The position numbers were made by a program, and so were the translations under genes. A stretch of 64,000 nucleotides of DNA from Pseudomonas sp. Au-Pse12 (GTDB lineage: Bacteria; Pseudomonadota; Gammaproteobacteria; Pseudomonadales; Pseudomonadaceae). Of the stretch, positions 8,390-17,691 are shown in pieces. The notes under the pieces are model-generated. The model saw only the letters and a program-made list of their open reading frames with translations. It did not search any database and was not told the origin of the DNA. The stretch is taken from contig NZ_JAJTTH010000011.1 in the NCBI RefSeq assembly GCF_021341665.1, forward strand, positions 1-64,000, given 5' to 3'. Position 1 is the first letter of the stretch. Each line of letters opens with the position of its first letter.

Positions 8390-9163
8390 TTACTTGGTGG
8401 TGTAGCCGCCGTTGATCAGTAAGGTCTGGCCAGTGATCCACCAGCCTTCGGTCACCAGGTGGCGAATGAAGGGCACCACGTCCTCGATATCGGTGAGCCC
8501 GGTCTTGCTCGAAGGCGACAGGGCCGCCGCGCTCTTGTGATACGCCACGGCGTCGGCGCCCTCGGCCGGGTAGAAGAACGGTGTGTCCATGGGCCCGGGG
8601 CCGACGGCGGTGACCGAAATGCCGCGGGCGCCGAACTCCTTGGCCGCGGCCCGGGTGAAGTGTTCCACCGGTGCCTTGGAACCGCCGTAGGCGGCATAGA
8701 ACGGGGTGAAGGCGCCCAGCAGCGAAGTCACCAGGGTCACCAGCTTGCCGTTGTCTTCGAGGTGCTTGCCGGCCTCCTTGATGAAGAAGAAGGCGCTCTT
8801 GGCGTTGACCGCGAACATCTGGTCGTACTCGTCTTCGCTGATCTCGATGATGGGTTTCTTCAGCACCTTGCCCACGGTGTTGATGGCGATGTCGATCTTG
8901 CCGAAGCGCGCCTTGGCCTCGCTGAACAGGCGCTCCACGGCGCCGGCCCGGGTCAGGTCGGCCTGCCACGCCTGGGCCTCCACGCCCAGGGCCTTGAGTG
9001 CGGCCACCGTGGCCTCGGCGTCGGCCTGGCTGGCGTTGCTGTTGTAATGCACGGCCACGGCCCGGGCGCCGTGGCGGGCCAGGTCGCGGGCGATCAGACC
9101 GCCGAGGTTCTTCACCCCGCCAGCGATCAGCACGACTTTGTTGTTCAGGGAGTGATCGGTCAT
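8390..9163 (-). CDS. SDR family oxidoreductase
   Basis: 257 residues, usual for classical short-chain dehydrogenases. NAD(P) site: VLIAGGVKNLGGLIA (about 11-25), a GGxxxxG form of the TGxxxGxG motif; catalytic Ser in TLVTSLLGAF and Tyr-x-x-x-Lys in YGGSK. The C-terminal GWWITGQTLLINGGY is the ordinary SDR ending. ATG at 9163 follows AAGGACCCGCGCC. Substrate unknown. It is divergent from the flavin reductase gene (164 bp between) and followed by the LysR gene. Confidence 0.9.
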   Translation of the reverse strand: MTDHSLNNKVVLIAGGVKNLGGLIARDLARHGARAVAVHYNSNASQADAEATVAALKALGVEAQAWQADLTRAGAVERLFSEAKARFGKIDIAINTVGKVLKKPIIEISEDEYDQMFAVNAKSAFFFIKEAGKHLEDNGKLVTLVTSLLGAFTPFYAAYGGSKAPVEHFTRAAAKEFGARGISVTAVGPGPMDTPFFYPAEGADAVAYHKSAAALSPSSKTGLTDIEDVVPFIRHLVTEGWWITGQTLLINGGYTTK

Positions 9164-9327
9164 GGCGCGGGTCCTTCAACGATTGAGGTGAAGGCTGAGT
9201 CTAGTGCCTGCGCCTGCGTTGATAAGCCACCGAGGGCTGGACGGATTATCCAGAAAATCCATCCAATCAGCGTGCCGGCCAGGGCTCGGGATGGGGCTAC
9301 AATCGCTGTTTTTTTCAGGAGCCAGTC

Positions 9328-9933
9328 ATGTCCGATTTTCGTCGTCCGGTGCCACTGGACAAGGCTTACCGCCTGCTCAATCACGGCCCTACCGTGCTGG
9401 TCAGCGCCGCCCACGGCGGGCAGCGCAACATCATGGCGGCCGCCTGGGCCATGCCTCTGGATTTCCAGCCGCCGAAAGTCGCCGTGGTGCTCGACAAGTC
9501 CACCTGGACCCGGCAACTGCTGGAAGCCTCGGGTACCTTCGTGCTCAACGTGCCTTGCCTGGCCCAGGTGGATATCGTGCAGAGCCTGGGCAACAGCTCC
9601 GGACTGGAGCTGAGCCAGGGCGGCAGCGACAAGTTCGCTGCCTACGGCCTGTCGACCTTTACCGGTGAGCAAGGCCAGGCACCCTTGCTGGAAGGTTGCG
9701 TGGCCTGGCTGGAATGCCGGCTGCTGCCCGAGCCCCACAACCAGCAGCAATATGACCTGTTCCTCGGTGAAGTGATGGCCGCCCAGGCCGACACGCGGGT
9801 GTTCAGCGAGGGCCGCTGGCATTTCGACGGGCAGGACCCGCTGCGCACCCTGCACCATGTGGCGGGCGGGCATTTCCTGAGCATTGGTGGCGCCGTTGAC
9901 GGTCGTCAGTTGCCCCTGGCCGGAGAGGCTTGA
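9328..9933 (+). CDS. Flavin reductase family protein (FMN-binding split barrel)
   Basis: 201 residues. Seen: the split-barrel start DKAYRLLNHGPTVLVSAAHGG.RNIMAAAW, PPKVAVVLDKSTWT (FMN phosphate region), and GGHFLSIGG near the C-terminus. Members bind FMN or FAD and either supply reduced flavin to monooxygenases or act as flavoredoxin-like proteins. The start has CAGGAG 6 nt upstream. Thirty-four bp after the stop the YbaK-like gene begins, so the two are probably one transcript. Confidence 0.88.
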   Translation: MSDFRRPVPLDKAYRLLNHGPTVLVSAAHGGQRNIMAAAWAMPLDFQPPKVAVVLDKSTWTRQLLEASGTFVLNVPCLAQVDIVQSLGNSSGLELSQGGSDKFAAYGLSTFTGEQGQAPLLEGCVAWLECRLLPEPHNQQQYDLFLGEVMAAQADTRVFSEGRWHFDGQDPLRTLHHVAGGHFLSIGGAVDGRQLPLAGEA

Positions 9934-9967
9934 GCCGGCCTCCGACCCACGTTTTCAAGGAATGAGC

Positions 9968-10474
9968 ATGCACCAAGTCTTTCAGCGTCTGGTGAGCCTG
10001 CTGGACAGTCACCAGGCCCGCTATCGAGTGATCTTGCATCCGGCCGAAGGGCAGTCGGCGCGGGTCGCCGAAATCCGCGGCACCGAGCCGGGGCAGGGGG
10101 CCAAGGCCATGCTGTGCAGCCTCAAGGGCGCCCATGAAGCCTATGGGCTGGTGATTCTCAGCGGCGATCAGAAACTCGACATGAAGAAAGTCGGCGCGCT
10201 CCTGGGCGGCAAGAAGGCCCAGCTGGTGTCGCCGGAGCTGGCCAGGGAACTGACCGGTTGCGTGATCGGCGCCATTCCACCGCTGAGTTTCGATCCGCGC
10301 ATCACGCTGATCGTCGACCCGCAACTGACCTCCCGCTACACCGAGATCGCCTTCAATGCCGGGCGCCTGGATGCCTCCATGGTGCTCGATACCCAGGACT
10401 ACCTGAGGATCGCCCAGCCGCTGCTGGCGAGCGTGACCCAGGCCCCGGAAAGCGCCAGCGCCCCGCCCGCTTGA
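9968..10474 (+). CDS. YbaK/EbsC-type aminoacyl-tRNA deacylase
   Basis: 168 residues starting MHQVFQRLVSLLDSHQARYRV. The ATG at 9968 is chosen over one at 9962 because AAGGA lies 6 nt before it. The editing fold is shown by GAKAMLCSLKGAHEAYGLVILSGDQKLD (the Lys that senses the tRNA) and CVIGAIPPLSF, the GxxPP loop that holds the aminoacyl ester. Such trans-editing factors hydrolyse mischarged tRNA (for example Ala- or Cys-tRNA-Pro); which mischarged species is not clear. It is likely co-transcribed with the flavin reductase gene. Confidence 0.86.
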   Translation: MHQVFQRLVSLLDSHQARYRVILHPAEGQSARVAEIRGTEPGQGAKAMLCSLKGAHEAYGLVILSGDQKLDMKKVGALLGGKKAQLVSPELARELTGCVIGAIPPLSFDPRITLIVDPQLTSRYTEIAFNAGRLDASMVLDTQDYLRIAQPLLASVTQAPESASAPPA

Positions 10475-10480
10475 GGCGTT

Positions 10481-11365
10481 CTACCCGTTCAACTGAACCA
10501 GGGCGTCGGCCAAGGCGGTGAGTTTCGGCGAACACTGGCGCGACGGTGGGTACACCAGCGACAGCTCCCGGCTGCGCCCGGCATGTTGTTCGAGGATCGG
10601 CACCAGCAGGCCGCTATCCAGGGCCTCGCGCACCGCGAACTCCATCAACTGGGCAATGCCGAAGCCGCCGAGCACCGCATCCACCAGGGCATCGCCGATG
10701 TCGAAGATCAGCCGCCCCTGAACCGCCAGGTCCAGGGGCTTGCCCTGGTCCATGAACTGCCACTCCACCAGCCGGCCGCTGCGCAGGTTGCGCACTGTCA
10801 GGCAGTTGTGTTGCTGCAGGTCCGCCAGTTGCCGCGGCGTGCCGTGGCGTTCCAGGTAGGCCGGTGCCGCCACGGTGACCCAGCGCAGGGGCGCCAGGGG
10901 CCGGGCGATCAGGCGCTGGTCGTGGATCACTCCGGTGCGCAGCACCGCGTCGAACCCTTCGTCGATGATGTCCACCACTCGGTCGGTCATGACCGCCTCG
11001 ATGCTCAGCTCGGGATGCTGGGCCGTCAGCTTGCCAATCACCGGCATCACCACCTTGCGCCCGAACAGCGACGGGGTACTGATCTTCAACATCCCGCTGG
11101 GCGAGTCGCGCCGGTCCAGCAGCAGGTGTTCGGTATGGGCCAGTTCCGCCAGCAACGGTGCTGCGCGTTCCACCAGCACCAAGCCATCCGGGGTCAGGCT
11201 GACACTGCGGGTGTTGCGTTGCAGCAGGCGCACGCCGAGCTGTTGCTCCAGGCGCGAAATGGCGCGGGACAGGCCGGACTGGGTCAGCCCCAGGTCACCG
11301 GCGGCGCGGGTAAAACTGCGGGTTTCGGCGACCCGGACCAACAGCCGAAGGGCGTTCAGATCCAT
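10481..11365 (-). CDS. LysR family transcriptional regulator
   Basis: 294 residues from the ATG at 11365 (MDLNALRLLVRVAETRSF, the normal LysR beginning). In-frame starts at 11377 and 11407 exist, and no strong ribosome site decides. HTH about 18-40 (AAGDLGLTQSGLSRAISRLEQ); the effector domain has the CrgA-like GMLKISTPSLFGRKVV. It is divergent from the DHA2 efflux pump at 11463 with 97 bp between, so it probably controls that pump and itself. Confidence 0.9.
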   Translation of the reverse strand: MDLNALRLLVRVAETRSFTRAAGDLGLTQSGLSRAISRLEQQLGVRLLQRNTRSVSLTPDGLVLVERAAPLLAELAHTEHLLLDRRDSPSGMLKISTPSLFGRKVVMPVIGKLTAQHPELSIEAVMTDRVVDIIDEGFDAVLRTGVIHDQRLIARPLAPLRWVTVAAPAYLERHGTPRQLADLQQHNCLTVRNLRSGRLVEWQFMDQGKPLDLAVQGRLIFDIGDALVDAVLGGFGIAQLMEFAVREALDSGLLVPILEQHAGRSRELSLVYPPSRQCSPKLTALADALVQLNG

Positions 11366-11462
11366 GATTAAAGTCATTACTGAAAGAGTGAAGGCCGTAT
11401 TTATCATTTAAAGCGCATCGATGACACTGGCCGCCGCCTATTTCCACACAAGGATTCTCGCG

Positions 11463-12866
11463 ATGTCCGCGACCCCGTTAGCCAAGCCGTCGGGTTGGAT
11501 GCTGTCACTGCTGGCCACCGCGCAGTTGATCATTGCCCTGGACGCCACCATCGTCTTCGTGGCGTTGCCGGAAATAGGCCTTCGCCTGGGGTTCTCCGCC
11601 CAGCAACTGCAATGGGTGGTCAGTGCCTACAGCGTGGCGTTTGGTGGTTTCCTGCTGCTGGGCGGGCGCGCGGCGGACCTGCTGGGCAAGCGGCGTTTCT
11701 ACATCGTCGGGCAGTCGCTGTATGCCCTGGCATCCCTGGCCGGCGGCCTGGGTGGCAGCGCGCTGTTGCTGGTGCTGTCGCGGGCGGTACAGGGCGTCGG
11801 CGGGGCGATGCTGTTCCCCGCGACCCTGGCCCTGATCAATACCTGGTACGCCGAAGGGCCGGCGCGTAACCGGGCCTTCGCGGTGTGGAGCGCGGCCTCG
11901 GCGGCGGGGTTGGCCCTCGGTGCCTTGCTTGGTGGGGTGCTGACCCAGTACTGGGGCTGGGAAGCGGTGTTCCTGGTCAACGTGCCCCTGGCCGGTGCCT
12001 GCGCGTTGCTGGCCCGGCGCTGGATTCCCGCCGACCCGCCACGCCAGCGCAACCGCCAGTTCGACCTGCGCGGCGCCCTGACCGTGACCCTGGGCGGCAC
12101 CCTGCTGGTGTTTTCCATCGTCCAGGGCCCGGAGTGGGGCTGGAGTGCGCCGGGGACCCTGGGGTGCCTGGTGTTGTCCCTGGCCTTGCTCGGGCTGTTC
12201 GTGCGCCTGGAACAACGCAGCCGCGACCCGCTGATGCCGCTTCGCCTGCTGGGTTATCCACAGCTGCGCATGGCCATGCTGATAACCGCGCTGTTCATGA
12301 GCAGTTTCGGCGTGCAGTACTACTTTCTCAGCCTGTATTTCCAGCAGGTCTATCAGTTCAGCGTGCTGCAGAGCGGGTTGGCGTTCCTGCCCTCGACCCT
12401 GCTGTGCACGCTGGGCATCTGGGTCGCGGAACGGGCGCTGCTGCGCATGGGCCTGCGGGCGACCCTGGTCACTGGCCTGCTGGCGGGGGCCGTGGGCATC
12501 GGCATGATCTACCTGGCTTTGCCCGGCAGCCACGGTTTTGTCGGCCTGCTGCCGGGCATCGTGGTGATGAGCGTCGGCCAGGGCATGACCTGGACTTCAA
12601 TGTGGGTCTCGGCCGGGCAGGGCATCGCCGCTGCCGAGCAAGGGGTGGCGGCGGGCGTGGCCTCCACCAGCCAGCAGATTGGCGGGGCCCTGGGGTTGGC
12701 GCTGCTGGTGTCGCTGGCCAACACCTTGAGCCCGACCGGCAATCAGGCCCATGGCATTGAAGCAGCCACCGCCGCCAGTGCCTTGCTGGCCTTGCTCGGG
12801 GCCTTGCTGGCGCTGCGCTTGCCTCGGGTGGTGGCCTTGCCGGCCGGTTCGGTGGCCCAGGGCTGA
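11463..12866 (+). CDS. MFS transporter, DHA2 (EmrB/QacA) family
   Basis: 467 residues; the ATG at 11463 has AAGGA 9 nt upstream, and the frame before it is not membrane-like. About 14 hydrophobic helices. Motif A appears after helix 2 as GGRAADLLGKRRFY, motif C as ASAAGLALGALLGGVL; the Asp in ALDATIVFVALPEIG (helix 1) is the usual proton-coupling residue of drug:H+ antiporters. Most likely exports a toxic organic compound from the inner membrane. Divergent from its likely LysR regulator. Confidence 0.9.
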   Translation: MSATPLAKPSGWMLSLLATAQLIIALDATIVFVALPEIGLRLGFSAQQLQWVVSAYSVAFGGFLLLGGRAADLLGKRRFYIVGQSLYALASLAGGLGGSALLLVLSRAVQGVGGAMLFPATLALINTWYAEGPARNRAFAVWSAASAAGLALGALLGGVLTQYWGWEAVFLVNVPLAGACALLARRWIPADPPRQRNRQFDLRGALTVTLGGTLLVFSIVQGPEWGWSAPGTLGCLVLSLALLGLFVRLEQRSRDPLMPLRLLGYPQLRMAMLITALFMSSFGVQYYFLSLYFQQVYQFSVLQSGLAFLPSTLLCTLGIWVAERALLRMGLRATLVTGLLAGAVGIGMIYLALPGSHGFVGLLPGIVVMSVGQGMTWTSMWVSAGQGIAAAEQGVAAGVASTSQQIGGALGLALLVSLANTLSPTGNQAHGIEAATAASALLALLGALLALRLPRVVALPAGSVAQG

Positions 12867-12873
12867 GGCGCGT

Positions 12874-13803
12874 TCAGTGGGGCCGGGGCAGGTGGCGGCG
12901 CACCGCCCAGAGCACGCCGGCCAGCAACAACAGGGCGGCGCTGCCTTGCAGCAGGTTGGGCAGGTGTTGCAGGCAGATGAAGCCATAGAGCAGGGCGAAC
13001 AGGGTCTCGAACACGATCAACTGGCCGCTCAGGGTCAGCGGCAGGCGCCGGGTCGAGGCATTCCACATGCGATTACCGAACCAGGAACCGAGCACCGCAC
13101 TGGACAGGCTCAGGCCCCAGAACAGCAGCCAGCGCTGCTCGCTGGCCTCGACCTGGGTGCCGGGCAGGGAAAACCCGTCCGCCAGCAGCCAGACCAGGGC
13201 GCTCATCAGCCCGGTGGTGATGCCCCACAGGGTCGACCACTGGCTGCTGTTGAAGCGGCTGCCCTTGAGGTAGCGGGCGTTGTCGGTGGCGAACCAGGTC
13301 CAGCACAGCAGAGCGCCGAAGGCGCAGAGCAGGCCCAGGGCGCGCTGGCCCAGTTCCAGCGAACCGCTTTGCGCGGTCAGCAGGGTGTCGAGGTTGATGC
13401 AGCAGATGCCGGCGAACACCAGCAGCAAGGGCCAGCGCAGCCGGCGCAAGGGCACGGCATCGGCATCGCCGCGCCCGGCCAGGGTGATGGTCAGCGGCAA
13501 CAGGCCGACGATCAACGCGGTGCTGGCCACCCCGGCCCACTGAATAGCGCTGGCCAGCAGCATGAAATAGATCAGGTTGCCGGTCAGCGCCAGTTTCACC
13601 AGCAACGCCGCATCGCCCCAGGTCAGGCGTTGCAGCAGTTCCCGGGCCTGGGGCGCAGCCAGGAGCAGGGAGAATGCGCCGTACAGAGTGAAGCGCGCAC
13701 AGCTGAGCAGCAGCGGGCTGAACTCCGGCAACAGGCTGGGCACCACAATGGCCAGGCCCCAGACCGCACCGGCCAGGGCGGCATAAGCAACTCCGCGTTT
13801 CAT
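12874..13803 (-). CDS. DMT superfamily transporter (EamA)
   Basis: 309 residues from the ATG at 13803 (a GTG at 13809 adds two). Ten hydrophobic helices arranged as two EamA halves, with the first beginning VAYAALAGAVWGLAIVVPSLL and the second near WSTLWGITTGLMSALVWLL. Family members export amino acids and related metabolites. Divergent from a LysR gene at 13906 with a symmetric ATAGG-CACCTA-CCTAT at 13872-13887 between them, which suggests an exporter under direct LysR control. Confidence 0.88.
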   Translation of the reverse strand: MKRGVAYAALAGAVWGLAIVVPSLLPEFSPLLLSCARFTLYGAFSLLLAAPQARELLQRLTWGDAALLVKLALTGNLIYFMLLASAIQWAGVASTALIVGLLPLTITLAGRGDADAVPLRRLRWPLLLVFAGICCINLDTLLTAQSGSLELGQRALGLLCAFGALLCWTWFATDNARYLKGSRFNSSQWSTLWGITTGLMSALVWLLADGFSLPGTQVEASEQRWLLFWGLSLSSAVLGSWFGNRMWNASTRRLPLTLSGQLIVFETLFALLYGFICLQHLPNLLQGSAALLLLAGVLWAVRRHLPRPH

Positions 13804-13871
13804 GCACACACTCGCAGCGATTCATCAAGCTGCGCAGGCTAGCCATTGCTGACCGGATGGACAAAGGATAT

Positions 13872-13887
13872 ATAGGCACCTACCTAT
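13872..13887. promoter_or_regulatory. Candidate LysR operator between exporter and regulator
   Basis: ATAGG and CCTAT are inverted around six bases in the 102-bp divergent region. The size and position fit a LysR-type site; assignment is by inference only. Confidence 0.3.
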
Positions 13888-13905
13888 TCTCCTGGGGAAT
13901 GCCTG

Positions 13906-14805
13906 ATGAGCCGCTTCGCCCGTCATCTGCCGCCGCTGGAAACCCTGGTGACCTTCGAGGCGGTGGGTCGCAACGCCAGCTTTACCCGCGCCGCCACCGA
14001 GCTGTGCCTGACCCAGAGCGCGGTCAGCAAGCAGATCCGCGCCCTGGAGCTGTCGCTGAAGACCGAGTTGTTCGAGCGCCAGGCCCGGGGGGTGAAGCTC
14101 ACCAGCAGCGGCGCCTCGCTGTTCGCCGAGGTCAGCACGCAGCTGGAGGCCTTGCTGCGCAGCGTCAGCCGCCTGCGAGCCGGTCGCGATGCCAACACCA
14201 TCACCGTGCAATGCACCCACGCGGTGGCGCAGTTCTGGCTGTTCCCACGCCTGCTGGCATTCAACAAGCAGCACCCGGAGATCACCGTGAGCATCCATGC
14301 CAACAACGACATGGATGAATCCAGCGTGGCCGAGCATGACTTCGGCATTCTCTATGGCGCCGGGCACTGGTCGTCGCTGGCGGCGGTCTCGCTGTTCGAT
14401 GAAATCGTCTACCCCATCGTCAGCCGGCGCCTGGAATTGCCTGGGGTTGGCGAGCTGGCGCAACTGGCCGAGTTGCCCTTGATCCAGCTGGATGCCTCGG
14501 CCTGGAACTGCATTGACTGGCGCGACTGGTTCCGCCATTTCGGCCTGGACTACAGCGCGCCGCCGGGCGCCATGGGCTTCAACCAACTGACCCTGATGTT
14601 CAGTGCGGTGCAGCAGGGCATGGGGGTGGGCCTGGGCTGGGATTTCATGGCCAGCCAATTGGTGGCCCAGGGCGAGTTGCTGCGCGTCGGCGAGTGGGCG
14701 TTCCGCACTGGGCAGGCGGATTTTCTGGTGCACCCACGGCACAAGCGCTTGTCCGTCAGCGGGCAATTGTTTCGCGACTGGCTGGTGGCGCAGGCGAGCG
14801 AATGA
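13906..14805 (+). CDS. LysR family transcriptional regulator (GcvA-like)
   Basis: 299 residues. HTH at about 10-50 (SFTRAATELCLTQSAVSKQIRALE) and a GcvA/AmpR-like effector domain (VQCTHAVAQFWLFPRL). The ATG follows GGGGAATGCCTG. Divergent from the DMT exporter gene, likely its regulator. Convergent with bphP; a GC-rich hairpin without T tract (14811-14830) lies between the two stop codons. Confidence 0.9.
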   Translation: MSRFARHLPPLETLVTFEAVGRNASFTRAATELCLTQSAVSKQIRALELSLKTELFERQARGVKLTSSGASLFAEVSTQLEALLRSVSRLRAGRDANTITVQCTHAVAQFWLFPRLLAFNKQHPEITVSIHANNDMDESSVAEHDFGILYGAGHWSSLAAVSLFDEIVYPIVSRRLELPGVGELAQLAELPLIQLDASAWNCIDWRDWFRHFGLDYSAPPGAMGFNQLTLMFSAVQQGMGVGLGWDFMASQLVAQGELLRVGEWAFRTGQADFLVHPRHKRLSVSGQLFRDWLVAQASE

Positions 14806-14810
14806 GGGGC

Positions 14811-14830
14811 CGGGGCTGCGGGCAGCCCCG
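14811..14830. terminator. GC-rich hairpin between convergent genes
   Basis: CGGGGCTG-CGG-GCAGCCCCG-like palindrome six bases after the LysR stop and just before the bphP stop. There is no T tract in either direction, so it is only a possible terminator. Confidence 0.35.
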
Positions 14831-14839
14831 GGGCACGGT

Positions 14840-17080
14840 TCAGAGGTTGGCGCGGGGCACGCTGAAGCGGAACTCGCTGCCCTTGCCCACTTCGCTGTGC
14901 GCTTCGATATGGCCGCCATGCGCCTGGATGATGCCCTGGGTGATGTACAGCCCCAGCCCCGTGCCGTTGGGGTTGCCTTCCTTCATGGTCCAGTAGCGGT
15001 CGAAGATGAACGGCAGTTGCTCGCTGGGAATGCCTTCCCCGGAGTCGCGCACGCTGAAGACGATCTGCTCGCCGTCGGACATCGCCACCACCCCGACCTT
15101 GCCTTGCTTGGGGGTGAACTTGATGGCGTTGCCCACCAGGTTCGACAGCACCTGGAACAACCGCTCGGGGTCGGCGTTGATCTTCAAGTCCGGTTCGCTG
15201 TGGAAGCTGATGTCGATGGCCTTGTCCAGGGCCAGGGGCGCCAGCAGCGAATAGGCCTCTTCGAAGATCTGGCTGACCTCCAGCGGCTGTGGCGCGATGC
15301 TGTAGCGCCCGGCTTCGATCTTCGAGGTGTCCAGCAGGTCTTCCAGCAGGTTGTTCATGCGGCTGGCGGCCTGTTGCATGGTGTCGATGGCCGAGGAAAT
15401 GCGCCGTGAAGTGTGCGGGCCGTCGGAGCTGAAGGCCTTCTGCATCATGCCGCAGAGCATGGAGATCACCGTCATCGGGTTGCGCAGGTCGTGGGATACC
15501 ACCGCCACCAGTTCGTCCCGGGCGCGCACGGCCTGTTGCTCGCGCAGCACCTGGCGCGCCAGGTCGTGCTCCAGGGCCGAGCGGCGCAGGTCGTTGGCGG
15601 CGAAGCGGTCACCATGGCTCCACTTGGTGGAGATCCCGGCCATTTCCACCTTCCAGATCTCGAACGAAGTGCGCGGCCGCAGGCGCAGGCCGGCGTCGGA
15701 ATTTTCCAGGTCCAGGGGCTTTTCCGGGTTGCCGCTCCAGTGGATGTTTTCCTTCACCTCCGGGCGGAACCACAGCACGCCGTTATCCACAGGCTTGGGC
15801 AGGCTCATGGCCAGGACGCCGCTGGCCACCTGTTGATAACTCGCCGCCGGCGGGTACACGCTGGCCAGGTGATGGCTGGCGAACACCGCCTGCCCGGTGC
15901 CTTGCAGCCAGCGGTGCAGGGCGCGGATGTCGTCCTGGGGCGGGCAGTTACCGAAGCAGTGCAGTTGCTTGTCCTCGATGATCGCCACGCCGCCGGCCTG
16001 GGTCAGCTCCAGCAGCTGCTGTGGCGCCTGGGCCAGGCCGTCGAAGACACTGCCGGGGGCGTCGCGCATGGCCTGGTCGAGGCTGGCCAGGGCGGCGACC
16101 TTCTCTTCTCGCTGCTGGCTCAGGTCCAGGGCTTCCATGGCGCTGATCTGCAACGACAGCACCTGGCCGATGGTCTGGCAGGCAATGCGCAGCTCGTGGG
16201 GCACCAGCAGCGGCTGGCGGTTGCCGCAGCTGATCAGGCCCCAGAGCTGGTCGCCCTTGAGCAGGGAAATGCTCATGGAGGACAGCACGCCCATGTTCTT
16301 CATGTACTGGCAATGGATCGGCGACACGCTGCGCAGGGTGGCGAAGCTCAGGTCCAGGGGCTGCTGGGTGTCCGGGCGCAGGGTCGGCAGCAGCGGCACG
16401 GGCTGATAGTCGGCGTTGGGGATGATCCGCAGCCAGTTGCTGCGGTACAGCTCGCGGGCCTGCTGGGGAATGTCCGAGGCCGGGAAGAACAGGCCGTTGA
16501 ACACCTCCATGGTGGGCCGGGTGGCCTCGGCGATGACCTGGCCGTGGCCTTCCTCCTCGAAGCGGTAGATCAGCACCCGGTCGTAGCCGGTCATGGCCTG
16601 GATCTCGCTGACGCTGATGGCGTACAGCTCATTCAGGGTCTTGGCCGTCTGCAAGCGCCGCAGCAGGCGCCCGAGGTTCTCGGTCTGCTGCTTCAAGTGC
16701 TGCGGTTGCAGGTGTTCAAGCTGGATTTCCAGCTCCAGCATCAGCACCCCTTGATGGCGGTGCAGCACACCTTCGAAGTGCGCGCCATTGAGGTCCAGGT
16801 ACAGCGGCGGCGCATCGGACAGCCGTGGCAGTTGCAGCACGTCGCGGATGCGCTGGCTGTGAGCGTCGCCCAGCAGGTGCTCCAGGGGCTGGCCGAGGAC
16901 CTGAGTCGCGTCCTGGCCCAGCAGGGTTTCGACGTTGGCGCTGACCTGCAGGATGCGCAGCTGCGGTTCGGACAGGGTCAGCAGCACGCCGTGGGGCTGG
17001 ATCGCCCCGGGGGAGTGGATCGGCTCGTCGGCGCAGTTGGCCAGCAACTGTTCAAAGGCTTGGGCGTCTTGTGGGGTCAT
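14840..17080 (-). CDS. bphP: Bacteriophytochrome sensor histidine kinase
   Basis: 746 residues; ATG at 17080 overlaps the bphO stop codon (ATGA). PAS (about 20-115) with the biliverdin-binding Cys16 in ANCADEPIHSPGAIQPHG; GAF (about 135-310) with FFPASDIPQQARELY; PHY (about 320-505) with the PRTSF tongue motif; HisKA with phospho-acceptor His530 in VVSHDLRNP; HATPase with NLVGNAIKF and GTGLGLYI. It is a red/far-red light sensor kinase using biliverdin IX-alpha, cytoplasmic. The upstream gene makes the chromophore. No response regulator gene lies beside it, so its partner is elsewhere. Confidence 0.95.
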   Translation of the reverse strand: MTPQDAQAFEQLLANCADEPIHSPGAIQPHGVLLTLSEPQLRILQVSANVETLLGQDATQVLGQPLEHLLGDAHSQRIRDVLQLPRLSDAPPLYLDLNGAHFEGVLHRHQGVLMLELEIQLEHLQPQHLKQQTENLGRLLRRLQTAKTLNELYAISVSEIQAMTGYDRVLIYRFEEEGHGQVIAEATRPTMEVFNGLFFPASDIPQQARELYRSNWLRIIPNADYQPVPLLPTLRPDTQQPLDLSFATLRSVSPIHCQYMKNMGVLSSMSISLLKGDQLWGLISCGNRQPLLVPHELRIACQTIGQVLSLQISAMEALDLSQQREEKVAALASLDQAMRDAPGSVFDGLAQAPQQLLELTQAGGVAIIEDKQLHCFGNCPPQDDIRALHRWLQGTGQAVFASHHLASVYPPAASYQQVASGVLAMSLPKPVDNGVLWFRPEVKENIHWSGNPEKPLDLENSDAGLRLRPRTSFEIWKVEMAGISTKWSHGDRFAANDLRRSALEHDLARQVLREQQAVRARDELVAVVSHDLRNPMTVISMLCGMMQKAFSSDGPHTSRRISSAIDTMQQAASRMNNLLEDLLDTSKIEAGRYSIAPQPLEVSQIFEEAYSLLAPLALDKAIDISFHSEPDLKINADPERLFQVLSNLVGNAIKFTPKQGKVGVVAMSDGEQIVFSVRDSGEGIPSEQLPFIFDRYWTMKEGNPNGTGLGLYITQGIIQAHGGHIEAHSEVGKGSEFRFSVPRANL

Positions 17081-17691
17081 AGCAGCACCTCGCGGCTGTC
17101 GAGCCAGCGCTCGAAACAGGCAAATGTGGATTGCGCGGCGCTGACCACTTGTTGTCGCGCGCTCGCGTCCTCGGGCATGCGCCCCAGGTAATCGAGAAAG
17201 TCTTTCCAGCGTCGGCCGGTGGCGGCGCCGTAGACGTCGAGAAAGGCCCCGCCGTTGTCTTCGTTCAGGTCCAGGCGCTGGGCCATTTCGCGGCGCAGGA
17301 TCTGCCCGCCCAGCGTGGCGCCTTCGAGCACGTAGAGGGTTCCCAGGCACGCGCCGGGGTGGCTCAGCGCTGGCAGCTGTTCGCAGCGGGGCAGGGCGTC
17401 GATGCTCGTCGGGTCCAGGCCCAGGGCCTGCAGGTCGCCGGCCAGGGCCGGAGTCTTGCGGCGCTGCGCAGGGTCGTAGCCGGGAGGGATCAGGCCACTG
17501 GCCTGCAGGGCCGCTTCCAGCGGCTGATAGAAGCCGTAATAGGCCTGGATCAGGCGCCGGTACCAGGCAGCGTCGAGCTGTTCGGAGAAGAACGGCAGGC
17601 GTTTTTCCAGCGCCACGTGCAGGGTCGCGGTGCCGGCGCGCAGGTCTTGTAGCAGCGCGGGGGCGCCAGGGTCTTGGTGCGGTTTGGGCAT
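17077..17691 (-). CDS. bphO: Biliverdin-producing heme oxygenase
   Basis: 204 residues. His25 in GTATLHVALEKRLPFF is the expected proximal heme ligand, and LPALSHPGACLGTLYVLEGATLGGQILRREM forms the distal helix with the Gly-rich kink. The enzyme opens heme to biliverdin, CO and iron, giving BphP its chromophore. The 4-bp ATGA overlap with bphP implies translational coupling. No strong ribosome site precedes the ATG at 17691; a 258-bp gap upstream probably holds the promoter. Confidence 0.93.
   Translation of the reverse strand: MPKPHQDPGAPALLQDLRAGTATLHVALEKRLPFFSEQLDAAWYRRLIQAYYGFYQPLEAALQASGLIPPGYDPAQRRKTPALAGDLQALGLDPTSIDALPRCEQLPALSHPGACLGTLYVLEGATLGGQILRREMAQRLDLNEDNGGAFLDVYGAATGRRWKDFLDYLGRMPEDASARQQVVSAAQSTFACFERWLDSREVLL

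Noticed and set aside
15413..17191. 592-codon open frame opposite to bphP
   Set aside because: It mirrors a verified gene with all phytochrome motifs; high GC third positions leave the antisense frame open. Its translation is low in complexity (rich in Gly, Val, Ala, Gln, His) and resembles no family.
17081..17350. N-terminal extension of bphP to 17350
   Set aside because: It would overlap bphO in another frame; the ATG at 17080 with ATGA coupling gives the known BphP start and puts the chromophore Cys at residue 16.
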